Of a stretch of DNA of 64,000 nt, positions 33,922 to 43,007 are shown in pieces. Both the position numbers and the translations under genes were made by a program. The number at the start of each line of letters is the position of its first letter. The stretch's first letter is position 1. This DNA comes from Cupriavidus sp. P-10. GTDB lineage: Bacteria > Pseudomonadota > Gammaproteobacteria > Burkholderiales > Burkholderiaceae. The stretch lies in the NCBI RefSeq assembly GCF_003402535.2, contig NZ_AP025172.1:1488001-1552000 (forward strand). Reading direction: 5' to 3'. Below the pieces are notes generated by a model that made no database searches, was not told the origin of the DNA, and was given only the letters and a program-made list of their open reading frames with translations.

Positions 33922-35406
33922 ATGATCAAGAACGGCAACCAGCACATCGCCATGCTGCGCGATGGGCGCGAAGTGTACCTCGATGGCAAGCGCGTCACCG
34001 ACGTCACGGCGCACCCCGCCTTCCGCAACTCGATCCGCAGCTACGCCAATCTCTATGACTTCCAGGCGCGGCCCGAGAACGTCGACAAGATGACCTTCCA
34101 GCCGGCAGGCGGCGACCGGCGCGTCAGCCGCATCTGGGAGCTTCCCACCAGCTACAACGAACTGGTCGGGCGCCGCGAGATGCTGGAAGCCTGGACCGCC
34201 CTGCACTACGGCTTCATGGGCCGCTCGCCTGATCATGTCGCGTCCTGCATCTCCGGCATGTACATGGGGATAGAAGTGTTCGAGCAGGCCGACCCGGCAC
34301 GCGCCGGCGCCTTGCGCGACTACTACCGCTATGCCCGCGACAACGACCTGTTCCTCACCTATGTGATCGTCAACCCGCAGGCCAACCAGGCCAAGGCCGC
34401 GCACGAGCAGGAAGACAAGTACCTGGCGGTGGGCATCGTCGACCAGGACGCGGAAGGCATTACCGTGCGCGGCGCCAAGATGCTCGCCACCAGCGGCATC
34501 ATGGCCAACGAGGTCTTCTGCAGCTGCATCCAGCCGCTGCGCGAGGGCGACGAGATGTACGCGCTGTCCTTCGCGGTGCCGATGAACACCAAGGGCCTGA
34601 AGGTAATGTCGCGCAAGTCCTACGAGGCCAGCGCCACCTCGGTCTTCGACAACCCGCTGGCCAGCCGCTTCGACGAGAACGATGCGGTGCTCTACTTCGA
34701 CGACGTCAAGGTGCCGTGGGAGCGGATCTTCGTCGCGGGCGACGTCGGCATGTGCGCAAAGCAGTTCCATGCCACGCCGGCGCATGTGTACCAGAACTAC
34801 CAGTGCCAGGTGCGGCTGATGGTCAAGCTGCGCTTCCTGGTCGGCCTGGCGCACCGCATCACCGAGATCAACGGCACTGCCGGCTTCCCGCAGGTCAAGG
34901 AACTGCTAGGCCAGCTCGCCGCCGAGGCGGGCATGGTCGAGGCGTGGGTCTATGGCATGGAAGCCAAAGGTCAGGTCAACCACAACGGCTATTTCATCCC
35001 CGACCGCGGCATGCTGTACGGCTCGCAGGTGGTGACGCAGCAGCTCTACGCCAAGGTCCTGAACACGCTGCGCGAGCTGGCCGGCGGCGGCATGATCATG
35101 CTGCCCTCCAGCATCGAGGATTTCGCCAATCCCACGCTGGCCGAGATCATCGCCAAGACGCAGAAGTCGCCGGTCTGCAGCCCGGAGGAGCGCGTCAAGT
35201 TCTTCAAGCTCGCCTGGGATGCCGTGGGTTCCGAGTTTGCCTCGCGCCACAACCAGTACGAGATGTTCTACGCCGGTGCCACCTTCGTCACCAAGGGCCA
35301 CGCCTACCGCACCTATGACTGGAAGCGCGCGTCGGGCCTGGTCGACAACATGCTCGGCAGCTATTCCCTGCAGGACGAACTGGCCCGCCTGCCGCAGGCG
35401 GCCTGA
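33922..35406 (+). CDS. HpaB-family FAD-dependent aromatic monooxygenase
   Basis: 494 aa with AGGAG before the ATG. It is full length for the 4-hydroxyphenylacetate 3-hydroxylase family, with TFQPAGGDRRVSRIWELPTSYNELVGRREMLEAWT near the N-terminus, FDENDAVLYFDDVKVPWERIF and GRADHNQYEMFYAG-like residues SRHNQYEMFYAG near the C-terminus. It hydroxylates a phenol ortho to the OH using reduced FAD from the partner reductase. Relatives include HpaB and chlorophenol or nitrophenol monooxygenases (TftD/HadA type). No homoprotocatechuate ring-cleavage genes are present, so 4-hydroxyphenylacetate is not a safe substrate call. Confidence 0.9.
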   Translation: MIKNGNQHIAMLRDGREVYLDGKRVTDVTAHPAFRNSIRSYANLYDFQARPENVDKMTFQPAGGDRRVSRIWELPTSYNELVGRREMLEAWTALHYGFMGRSPDHVASCISGMYMGIEVFEQADPARAGALRDYYRYARDNDLFLTYVIVNPQANQAKAAHEQEDKYLAVGIVDQDAEGITVRGAKMLATSGIMANEVFCSCIQPLREGDEMYALSFAVPMNTKGLKVMSRKSYEASATSVFDNPLASRFDENDAVLYFDDVKVPWERIFVAGDVGMCAKQFHATPAHVYQNYQCQVRLMVKLRFLVGLAHRITEINGTAGFPQVKELLGQLAAEAGMVEAWVYGMEAKGQVNHNGYFIPDRGMLYGSQVVTQQLYAKVLNTLRELAGGGMIMLPSSIEDFANPTLAEIIAKTQKSPVCSPEERVKFFKLAWDAVGSEFASRHNQYEMFYAGATFVTKGHAYRTYDWKRASGLVDNMLGSYSLQDELARLPQAA

Positions 35407-35450
35407 CGCTCCAATTGTCCCCACCCTTGCCTCGAAGACGGAGATCAGCA

Positions 35451-35831
35451 ATGGCAATCAACAAGCTTCACGACGAGTTCCATACCCTGGACCTGGCCTC
35501 CGGCTGGGAAGTGCCCGAAGGCTACCCCGCCGGCATCCAGCAGAAGATCCTGTCCGGCGCGCTGGACGAAGGCGGCCGAAGCGGCAGCCGTACCCGCCTG
35601 CTGCGCTTCGACCCGGGCATCTTCACCAAGGCCCCGTTCGTCCACGAGTACTGGGAGGAGGTGTACCTGCTCAGCGGCGACCTGACCGTCGGCAACGATG
35701 CCAACGGCAACGGTGGCGAAGCCTTCGAGCCCAACACCTACGCCTGCCGCCCGCCCGGCGCGTTCCACGGCCCGTTCCGGTCCAACGGCGGCTGCATGCT
35801 GCTGGAAATTCACTACTACGACCCGGCCTGA
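35451..35831 (+). CDS. Cupin-domain protein
   Basis: 126 aa (MAINKLHDEFHTLDLASGWE). It has one cupin barrel: motif 1 around FVHEYWEEVYLLSGDLTVG and motif 2 around ACRPPGAFHGPFRSNGG, with His and Glu ligands for a metal. Similar small cupins accompany amidases and oxygenases and may be isomerases, lyases or dioxygenases. The reaction here is unknown. It is 44 bp after hpaB and overlaps the amidase gene's ribosome site, so it belongs to the same operon. Confidence 0.8.
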   Translation: MAINKLHDEFHTLDLASGWEVPEGYPAGIQQKILSGALDEGGRSGSRTRLLRFDPGIFTKAPFVHEYWEEVYLLSGDLTVGNDANGNGGEAFEPNTYACRPPGAFHGPFRSNGGCMLLEIHYYDPA

Positions 35832-35833
35832 CC

Positions 35834-37177
35834 ATGGAAGCCACTATTGCGGCCGCCAGGCGCCAGCTCGCCGACGGCAGCGCCAACGCGCTGTCCCTGC
35901 TGGCCTCGTGTGTCGAACGTATCCGCAATCCCGACGGCGAAGGCGCGCGCGCCTTCCCTCACGGTGTCAGCATGGCCGCCCACATGCAGGCCCAGGCCAG
36001 CGACATGCTACGTGAGCAGGGCGTGGCCGGCGTCCTGGCCGGGATACCGGTGTCGGTCAAGGACCTGTTCGACGTGCAGGGCGACGTGACCCGCGCCGGC
36101 GCGAAGGTGCTGCCCGAGCGCCCCGCCAGCGCCGATGCCCCGGCGATTGCGCGGCTGCGCGCCGCGGGCGCCGTCTTTGTGGGGCGCACCAACATGACCG
36201 AGTTTGCCTACTCGGGGGTTGGCATCAACCCCCACTATGGCACGCCGCGCAACCCGTTCGACCGGCAGGGCGGCCGCATTCCGGGCGGCTCGTCGTCCGG
36301 CGCTGCGGTGTCGGTGACCGACGGCATGGCGCTGGCCGCGATCGGCTCGGACACCGGCGGCTCCTGCCGCATCCCGGCGGCGCTGTGCGGCATCGTCGGC
36401 TTCAAGCCCACTGCCAGCCGGGTGCCGCTGCAAGGCACGGTTCCGCTGTCGCCCAGCTATGACTCGATTGGCTGCCTGGCCAACACCGTGGAATGCTGTG
36501 CGGCAGTGGATGCGGTGATGGCCGGCGAGGCACCGCCCACGGCTCCCCTGCCGCTTGCCGGGCTCCGCCTGGCGGTACCCACCGGCCTGGTGCTGGAGGG
36601 CATGTCGGACGAAGTGGCCGAGGTCTTCAGCCGCACGCTGCGCCGGCTGTCGGCGGCAGGCGCGCTGCTGCAGGATGTGAGCTTCGAGAGCTGGAACCAG
36701 TTGGCCGAACTTGGCGCCAACGGGGGGCTTGTGGCTGCCGAGGCCAGCGCCTGGCACCAACAACTGCTTGCCGAGCATGCGAATCGATACGACCCGCGCG
36801 TGCTGTCGCGCATCCGGCTGGCCGACGAACAACGTGCCGCTGACTACCTGCGCATGCAACAACGCCGTCGTGAGCTGTGCCGGCAGGCCGACGTCGAGCT
36901 GGCAGCCTTCGATGCCGTAGCTTTGCCTACGGTGCCAATCGTGGCGCCTTGCATCGAAGCGTTGGGTGACGACGAATCTTTCTTTTCCACAAACCGATTG
37001 CTACTGCGCAACCCGTCTATCGCCAACATGCTGGACCTCTGTGCACTGTCGCTCCCCTGCCATCGCCTCGCCGACGCACCGGTGGGCCTGATGCTGTTTG
37101 GGCGACACCTGTCCGACCGGAGGCTGTTGGCTATCGGGATGGGCATCGAGGCGGTATTGCGGCGCGAACGTCGGTAG
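35834..37177 (+). CDS. Amidase signature family hydrolase
   Basis: 447 aa. The Ser-cisSer-Lys triad is visible: Lys in PVSVKDLFDVQGDVTRAG, the cis-Ser in PGGSSSGAAVSV and the nucleophile in GSDTGGSCRIPAALCG. It starts 2 bp after the cupin stop. Amidases of this group hydrolyse aryl or alkyl amides and carbamates; candidates here are an amide-bearing aromatic or its ring-opened product. The C-terminus FGRHLSDRRLLAIG is normal, so the gene appears intact. Confidence 0.9.
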   Translation: MEATIAAARRQLADGSANALSLLASCVERIRNPDGEGARAFPHGVSMAAHMQAQASDMLREQGVAGVLAGIPVSVKDLFDVQGDVTRAGAKVLPERPASADAPAIARLRAAGAVFVGRTNMTEFAYSGVGINPHYGTPRNPFDRQGGRIPGGSSSGAAVSVTDGMALAAIGSDTGGSCRIPAALCGIVGFKPTASRVPLQGTVPLSPSYDSIGCLANTVECCAAVDAVMAGEAPPTAPLPLAGLRLAVPTGLVLEGMSDEVAEVFSRTLRRLSAAGALLQDVSFESWNQLAELGANGGLVAAEASAWHQQLLAEHANRYDPRVLSRIRLADEQRAADYLRMQQRRRELCRQADVELAAFDAVALPTVPIVAPCIEALGDDESFFSTNRLLLRNPSIANMLDLCALSLPCHRLADAPVGLMLFGRHLSDRRLLAIGMGIEAVLRRERR

Positions 37178-37249
37178 GGACCGAGCAAGGCCCGACATTG
37201 GATACCAGGCGCCCGTAGCCGGCGCGATCACCAACCAAGAGGAACAATC

Positions 37250-37939
37250 ATGAAGACACTCATCTTTGACATCGAAAGCAACCACGGAAAGCAGCAGCGC
37301 GCCCTGGCCATCAGCCAGCTTGTCGTGGCGGGCTGGACTGGCCGCGACGTGAACGCGATGGAAGCGCACATCAAGGAGCTGGAAGAACTGGGCGTGAAGC
37401 GCCCCCCTTACACCCCAGTCTTCTATCGCGTCGCGGCACAACGACTTGGCCCGGCCTCTGAAATCCAGGTGAGCGGCGAGGCCAGCAGTGGCGAAGCTGA
37501 GTTCTTGCTGGTGAGCGACGGCCACGAGATCCTCGTCGGCATTGCCTCAGACCATACCGACCGCGAAGCCGAAACCTATGGCATCACGGTTTCCAAGCAA
37601 ATGTGTGAGAAGCCCTGCGCGTCGACCCTGTGGCGCTTATCTGAAGTCGAGGACCATTGGGACCAGTTGGTCCTGCGATCCTATGCCACCATCGACGGCG
37701 AGCGGGTGCTGTACCAAGAGGGTCCCGTGACAGCCATGCGCTCGCCGGCTGACCTGCTAGAGCGGTTCGCCAGCCATGGCGGTGCATTTGGCGAAGGCAC
37801 CGCCATGCTGTGCGGCACATTGCCCGCGATTGGTGGAATTCGTCCTGCCGAGCGCTTCGACATCGAACTGGACGACCCGGTTCTGCAGCGCACACTGCGC
37901 CATACGTACGCTGTTGCAACGTTGCCCATTGCCGGGTAA
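37250..37939 (+). CDS. DUF2848 family protein
   Basis: 229 aa with AGAGGAA upstream. It has the typical central block EAEFLLVSDGHEILVGIASDHTDREAETYGI and the C-terminus FDIELDDPVLQRTLRHTYAV. DUF2848 proteins resemble the fumarylacetoacetase-fold hydratase/decarboxylase group in their C-terminal layout, but no function is established. It is the last gene of the HpaB/cupin/amidase operon (72 bp after the amidase). It may act on a ring-cleavage or deamidated product, which is inference. Confidence 0.82.
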   Translation: MKTLIFDIESNHGKQQRALAISQLVVAGWTGRDVNAMEAHIKELEELGVKRPPYTPVFYRVAAQRLGPASEIQVSGEASSGEAEFLLVSDGHEILVGIASDHTDREAETYGITVSKQMCEKPCASTLWRLSEVEDHWDQLVLRSYATIDGERVLYQEGPVTAMRSPADLLERFASHGGAFGEGTAMLCGTLPAIGGIRPAERFDIELDDPVLQRTLRHTYAVATLPIAG

Positions 37940-38185
37940 GCGCGCCGCGAGGTCGATTCCTTCGATAGCTGCGACCGAACGACACCATGCTTCACCAGCT
38001 GGCCTCGAGATCAAACCCACGGGCAAATCCATCCGGAACCACCGTTTGATACGAGGTCAGCTTGCCCACCTGGCAAGCTGCCGTATTGAGGCACTGCAAC
38101 CAGCGCATAAGCGGAGCCACACGTCCACTGCTTCCTGGAAACCATCAAGGCCGGCCGTCGAAGTCAGGAAGAACCATTCTCGCCG

Positions 38186-38728
38186 CTAGTTATGGTTCCT
38201 TCGTGCCTGCAGATGCTCCAGGTCGATCGCGGCGCGATCGCCATTGGCGACGAGCCGGTCTATGACGGAACACAGTACCTTGAATTCAGAAAGGGAAACG
38301 CCGTAAAACAGCACATCATTGATCCGTTGCTGAACCGGCAACAACTCGTTCAAGAGCCTATCTCCCGCAATCGTAACGGTCAGGCACATCTTGCGCCTAT
38401 CTTCCGCGTGAGCTGTCTTGTCGATGAGTCCGAGCTTCTTCAGCTTTCCCGTCTCGATGGTGATAAACGCCCCGCTGAGATGCAGATGGTCGGCGAGTTG
38501 GTTCACGGTCACCTCACCCAGTTCGGATAGCGTCGAGATAGAGCGGATCATCGAATACTGGGCGCCAGTCAGGCTGATCAGGCTGCCAAAGCCATCCCGC
38601 ACCGAAAGCAGCCGGGCTGCAAACGGCAGCAGACCATTTACCAGATGACGGAACTCTCGATCTGAGCCATCCACCAGGCAGACGGGATGCGTTACTGTCC
38701 AAGGTGTGATTGCAGTCTTTGTTTCCAT
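38186..38728 (-). CDS. MarR-family transcriptional regulator, paralogue 2
   Basis: 180 aa (METKTAITPWTVTHPVCLVDG). The winged helix is GEVTVNQLADHLHLSGAFITIETGKLKKLGLIDKTAHAEDRRKMCLTVT. It is clearly homologous to the protein at 30825 from end to end, apart from the first 14 residues. It lies between the HpaB module and the Rieske module, convergent with the former. The two paralogues probably recognise the same element, found upstream of both modules. Confidence 0.88.
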   Translation of the reverse strand: METKTAITPWTVTHPVCLVDGSDREFRHLVNGLLPFAARLLSVRDGFGSLISLTGAQYSMIRSISTLSELGEVTVNQLADHLHLSGAFITIETGKLKKLGLIDKTAHAEDRRKMCLTVTIAGDRLLNELLPVQQRINDVLFYGVSLSEFKVLCSVIDRLVANGDRAAIDLEHLQARRNHN

Positions 38729-38888
38729 TGGGGGGCACCTCAGTTTGCCGCGTTAGCAGACCATGGTCAAAGTAGGGAAATCGTGCAGGCATTCGGGCCA
38801 GTGACGGCTCTGAGCTGGATCGAGCTGCTCACGCCCACAGGAACATCCATCCAGCCTCGGACACGTCCGGGTTGCCAGATTAGCGGGC

Positions 38889-38923
38889 AAAAAAAGCCGC
38901 GACGGGCGGGTACCGGCGCGGCT
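38889..38923 (-). terminator. Intrinsic terminator of the Rieske operon
   Basis: On the minus strand a 7-bp GC-rich stem, AGCCGCG (38917-38923 read in reverse) and its partner at 38895-38901, is followed by seven Us (38889-38895). It lies 111-145 nt after the stop at 39034. The rest of the 38729-39033 stretch holds no gene. Confidence 0.75.
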
Positions 38924-39033
38924 TAAAGGTGACCAACCCGCGTCGCGTCATCTGGAAGCTACCGGGCAGACGGGCTTGTTCGGACTGGATGCGCTATTGA
39001 TGCAGGACCGCAACCCGGGATTGCTCGCCTCGA

Positions 39034-39876
39034 TCAGATCGCCTGGGCGTGTCGCAAGCCCACGCGGTACGCAATCTCGTTGTTGTAGGCGTCCGACATC
39101 AGCAGGTGCGGATAGTGGCCGCCGGCGGGCAGCCGGACCTGGCGCGCGTCGGGATAGGCGCTAACCAGTTCCCGCCATGTCTCCGCGCTGATGACCTTGT
39201 CGTCTTCGCACCATAGGATAGTGACTCGGTCTGCCGGCAGGTTCAGTGCGCGCGTGGGCTCGGCGAGCGAAATTGTCCGCGAACGACCATCAAGTTCCGC
39301 CGCGGATTGCCGCTTACCAACCGCTTCGAGCAGAAAATCTCTCAACTCCAGGTCAGGCAACGCCTGCACGAAATCAAGCCATTCCGCCTTGACGCCATCA
39401 GGTTCATGCGAGGCAAGGAAAGAAGGACTGAACATTCTCAGAAAGCGCAATCGCGATGGATCAATGAATGTATTGCCAAGCATGAGGCTTTTCACTCGTG
39501 CCGTGTCGTTGCGCAGAAGCACCTGGAGCCAGTATCCTCCGAGCGAGGATCCGACAAAGTGAGCGGTATCGATACCCAGCTCTCCGAGAAGCGCGTGGAA
39601 GCTTGCAGTCATTGCTTCCGGGTCGCACTCCCCTGGGTAGCCAAGGATCACGACGCGACAGTGCTCCGAGAACTTCAGCAACTGCTTGTAGAAGATCTCA
39701 ACGGTCCCCAAAGTTCCCGGCAAGAAGACAAGCGTCTCACTGCCCTGGCCAGCTTCAAGCACCGACCAGGACAGATCCCGGGCGACAACGGTTCTCGAAC
39801 GGGACCGACCGCGCAAGGCTTCCGTCACGTTCCACGGTCTCTCGGCGTTCGCGTCCAACAGCGTATGTGAATTCAT
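39034..39876 (-). CDS. Alpha/beta-hydrolase fold protein
   Basis: 280 aa. The nucleophile elbow GSSLGGYW (Ser in HFVGSSLGGYWLQVLL), an acid in LWCEDDKVISAETW and a His in GGHYPHLLMSDAYN give a full triad; LGYPGECDPEAM is near the oxyanion side. It could be a meta-cleavage product hydrolase or an ester hydrolase. As the last gene of the SDR-Rieske-reductase operon it probably cleaves an ester or C-C bond in the oxidised product. The substrate is unknown. Confidence 0.85.
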   Translation of the reverse strand: MNSHTLLDANAERPWNVTEALRGRSRSRTVVARDLSWSVLEAGQGSETLVFLPGTLGTVEIFYKQLLKFSEHCRVVILGYPGECDPEAMTASFHALLGELGIDTAHFVGSSLGGYWLQVLLRNDTARVKSLMLGNTFIDPSRLRFLRMFSPSFLASHEPDGVKAEWLDFVQALPDLELRDFLLEAVGKRQSAAELDGRSRTISLAEPTRALNLPADRVTILWCEDDKVISAETWRELVSAYPDARQVRLPAGGHYPHLLMSDAYNNEIAYRVGLRHAQAI

Positions 39877-39894
39877 GGCTTTGCCGTCTCGGAC

Positions 39895-40857
39895 TCAGAG
39901 ATCAAGGACCAGTCGACCGCTCAAAGACCGCGAGCAGCACGGCGTGATGCACTGGCTCGCTGCGCCCTTCTCTTCATCAGTCTGAAACATGTCTCGATGG
40001 TCGGGCGACCCTTCAATGACACGGGTCAGACAAGTGCCACATACGCCCTGCTCGCAGGAGATCGGAACAACAACGCCAACACGCGCCAGGGCCTGGACGA
40101 TCGTTTCCTCTTTAGAAACGACGACCTCCGCCTGGCTCCGAGCCGCAACCACAACAAACGACTCACCCGTGACATCTACGTTGGCACTAAAGCGCTCGAC
40201 ATGCACTTGTGGCGTCGCCCACCCTGCAGCCTCCGCGCCGTCCACGACGTGATTGATAAAGCCCTCCGGCCCGCAAATATAGAGATGCGTGTCAGCATCC
40301 ACGTCCGGCAGGCAATCCGCTAATACGAATCGCTGGTCTGGGGTGCCGTCATCCAAATGGAGATGGAAATCATTGCCAAGATTCAGCGCATTGATCTCGT
40401 CCAGGAAAGCTGCCTTGTCCAATCCTCTGCAGCAATAATGAAGCGAAAACGCTTGCCCCAGGGCGGCCAGTTCGCGCGCCATGGACAAGATTGGGGTGAT
40501 GCCGATTCCTCCGGCGAAGAGGATCGACCTCTTCGCCGAAGTCAGCAGCGGGAAGTTGCAGCGCGGGGCTCCAATGCGGACCGAGCGCCCTACCTGAAAG
40601 TCTGCATGGATCGCTTTCGATCCGCCCCGGGACTTTGCATCCAGCAACACGCCGATCACATAGTGACCGCGCTCGCCAGGATGGTTTACCAACGAATATT
40701 GTCTGACAAGGCCCGAGTCGACATGGACGTCGATGTGGGAACCAGCGACAAACTCGGGAAGCTGTGCGCCGTCCGGCGACGCCAGCGTAATACGAACGAT
40801 ATCGCTCGCTGCCCGCTCCCTGGCGATGACGGACACCTGCAAACTGTTGGTAGTCAT
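39895..40857 (-). CDS. Rieske oxygenase reductase (VanB-type, FMN/NADH + C-terminal [2Fe-2S])
   Basis: 320 aa, AGGAGA before the ATG. The N-terminal flavin domain has VRQYSLVN and the NAD site FAGGIGITPILSMARELA. The C-terminal plant-type ferredoxin has Cys in ISCEQGVCGTC plus a fourth Cys near SQCITPCC. This domain order is that of phthalate dioxygenase reductase and VanB (class IA). It passes electrons from NADH to the oxygenase encoded 47 bp upstream. Confidence 0.92.
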   Translation of the reverse strand: MTTNSLQVSVIARERAASDIVRITLASPDGAQLPEFVAGSHIDVHVDSGLVRQYSLVNHPGERGHYVIGVLLDAKSRGGSKAIHADFQVGRSVRIGAPRCNFPLLTSAKRSILFAGGIGITPILSMARELAALGQAFSLHYCCRGLDKAAFLDEINALNLGNDFHLHLDDGTPDQRFVLADCLPDVDADTHLYICGPEGFINHVVDGAEAAGWATPQVHVERFSANVDVTGESFVVVAARSQAEVVVSKEETIVQALARVGVVVPISCEQGVCGTCLTRVIEGSPDHRDMFQTDEEKGAASQCITPCCSRSLSGRLVLDL

Positions 40858-40904
40858 CGTATCTCCTCGCGCTCTCTACCCTTAGCCAAAACGAACCACT
40901 CTCT

Positions 40905-42041
40905 TCACGACGCCTTCCTCGTATCCCCGACCAGTTCCTGACTTGCCTCATTGGCTTCACGCTCTTGCTGCAACAAGCGATCCAGGACGCGGCGATACCG
41001 CATCGGACCTGCGTCGATCGCGAGCAGGGTCGGGTTCAGAGGGGTTGGCGATTCATCCATGCGGCGCTGCTGCGCTTCGATGATGGGGGCATCCTGCTCG
41101 GCGAATGCGAAGGTCCGGAGTTTGCCGATTTTTTCCCGGATTTCCTCGTTCGACTCCTTCCCTTCCGTGATCACGTTCCACCGCACAGCGCTGTAGCGAT
41201 AGTGCGTCGAACGCTCCGTTTCCGGAGTCAGCAGATGCAGGGCGAAATAGCCCGTTCCTTTCTCCTTCGGCTCGCCCACCTTGCTGACCCCGTATTCCAG
41301 AATGAGGTTGGACGGGGCATACCAGGAGATCGTGCTCCACTGGTCGCCGCGCTCGAAGCCGCTCAGCATTTTCAGCATGCCCGGCGTCTCCGCATCCTTG
41401 GACGGGCGGCTCACGACCACCACATCGCCGCTCTGCTCGACGGCGATGTTGGCGACGACCGTTCCGGCGGTGCCCAGGATGCCTTCGTGCACGTAAGTGG
41501 TATGCGAAAGATCCAAAAGGTTGTCGACGATGAGCTCGAAATGCGCTGCGATCTTCAGGTAACCCGGATTCGTGACGTGCTCTTCGGGACTCGTGTCGAG
41601 GCAGCCATAGTCCGGAATCGCGGCGGGATCTGCGACACGGTCACCCATCCAGATCCAGATGAAGCCATGCTTCTCGACGACGGGAAATGACCGTAGATGC
41701 GCCGCATTCGGGATGGTGCAGTTGCCATGCGGATTTTTGACACATGCGCCAGTCGCGCCAAATTCGAGCCCATGGTAGGGACACTGGACACGGTCGCCTG
41801 GCAAGAGCTTGCCCATGGACAGCGGCGCGAAACGGTGCGAACAACGGTCAAGGATCGCTGCAGCCGTGCCATCCTCTTTGCGGAAGAAAACCACGGGCTC
41901 GCACAGAATAGTCTGCGGTACAAGCTTGCCCTCCGGCAGTTCGTGGGCCCAAAGACCTACGTACCATGCGTTGCGCGGAAACCGATCCGCACCTTGCTTC
42001 ATCGCGGCGGGGCCCTTCACTTGCGTAATCACTGCGGTCAT
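40905..42041 (-). CDS. Rieske non-heme iron oxygenase, alpha subunit
   Basis: 378 aa from the ATG at 42041 with CGGAG upstream; the frame extends to a TTG at 42059. The Rieske [2Fe-2S] ligands are Cys/His in LDRCSHRFAPLSMG and QCPYHGLEFG. The mononuclear iron site is ELIVDNLLDLSHTTYVHEG (two His, with Asp). It belongs to the VanA/phthalate-dioxygenase clade, which does O-demethylation or aromatic hydroxylation without a beta subunit. A C-terminal charged tail of about 20 residues is extra. The substrate is unassigned. Confidence 0.92.
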   Translation of the reverse strand: MTAVITQVKGPAAMKQGADRFPRNAWYVGLWAHELPEGKLVPQTILCEPVVFFRKEDGTAAAILDRCSHRFAPLSMGKLLPGDRVQCPYHGLEFGATGACVKNPHGNCTIPNAAHLRSFPVVEKHGFIWIWMGDRVADPAAIPDYGCLDTSPEEHVTNPGYLKIAAHFELIVDNLLDLSHTTYVHEGILGTAGTVVANIAVEQSGDVVVVSRPSKDAETPGMLKMLSGFERGDQWSTISWYAPSNLILEYGVSKVGEPKEKGTGYFALHLLTPETERSTHYRYSAVRWNVITEGKESNEEIREKIGKLRTFAFAEQDAPIIEAQQRRMDESPTPLNPTLLAIDAGPMRYRRVLDRLLQQEREANEASQELVGDTRKAS

Positions 42042-42110
42042 CTCAAAGCTCCGAATCAATCTTCAGTGGATTGGGGAACGCCAGAACCGATGTCCCGGCG
42101 AGCGCCTGCC

Positions 42111-42869
42111 TCAGTACATGATGTGTCCGCCGTCAACGACGATGGTCTGCCCCGACACGAATCCCGAGAGATCCGAAACCAGATAGATTGCCGTCCCGAC
42201 CAGATCGTCAGGACGCTGCTCACGCGACAGCGCACGAGCCTTGAGGAAAGATTGCTGCCACTCTGCCGGTCGATCCTTGGTAGCGTCGGTCAGCACGAAG
42301 CCCGGTGCAATACAGTTCACCCGCACACCATGCTGCCCGACTTCCTTGGCCAGCCCCTTGGTCATCGCCAATACGGCGCCCTTGCTCGACACGTACTGCA
42401 GATAACCCGGCTGACCGGCGATGGCGACCACGGAGGCGATGTTCACAATGGCGCCCCGGCGCTGCTCGCGCATAGCGGGCAGCACAGCCTTGCAGCATTG
42501 CCAGACGCCTTTCACGTTCACGGCAAAGATGCGGTCCCACTGAGCAGGATCAATCTCTTCGAAGCTGGTGAGTTTGACTTCGCGGAAGTAGGCGGCGTTG
42601 TTGACCAGTCCATCGATGGCGCCGAACTTCTCCAGTGCCGCTTTGGCCATATCCCGCACTGACTGCTCGTCGCTTACGTCTGTCCGAACGTAGAGCGCGT
42701 CGCAATTCATGCCTTTGAGGCCCTCCATGGTTTCATCCGCGGCGCCCATGTCTGCAACCACAACATTTGCCCCTTGCGAAGCGAGGCCATAGGCAAAGGC
42801 CTGCCCGATACCCGTCGCCGCGCCGGTGACAATGACGGTACGACCGTCCAAAAGATTCGCATTGCTCAT
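42111..42869 (-). CDS. Classical short-chain dehydrogenase/reductase
   Basis: 252 aa from the ATG at 42869, with AAGGAGG upstream. All classical SDR elements are intact: TGAATGIGQAFAYG, NNAA, catalytic Ser in IVNIASVVAIAG and Tyr/Lys in QYVSSKGAV. It is the first gene of the Rieske operon. It could oxidise a cis-dihydrodiol or a hydroxymethyl/aldehyde intermediate made by the oxygenase. Its promoter contains the element shared with the AAHS transporter. Confidence 0.9.
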   Translation of the reverse strand: MSNANLLDGRTVIVTGAATGIGQAFAYGLASQGANVVVADMGAADETMEGLKGMNCDALYVRTDVSDEQSVRDMAKAALEKFGAIDGLVNNAAYFREVKLTSFEEIDPAQWDRIFAVNVKGVWQCCKAVLPAMREQRRGAIVNIASVVAIAGQPGYLQYVSSKGAVLAMTKGLAKEVGQHGVRVNCIAPGFVLTDATKDRPAEWQQSFLKARALSREQRPDDLVGTAIYLVSDLSGFVSGQTIVVDGGHIMY

Positions 42870-43007
42870 GTCCAACCTCCTTAGTCGAAGTCTGATTTCT
42901 TCCGTGCCGTCGCTGAAGTGACACCATGTTCCTGACGGCTTTGAACAGTGACGGTCGTAGTGCTTCTTACGTATCACCAAGATATACTTAATAAAAATAG
43001 CTTGGTA

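Noticed and set aside
33922..35406. Calling the monooxygenase hpaB with 4-hydroxyphenylacetate as substrate
   Set aside because: None of the hpaDEFGHI ring-cleavage genes is nearby, and the family covers many phenols, so a gene symbol would overstate the evidence.
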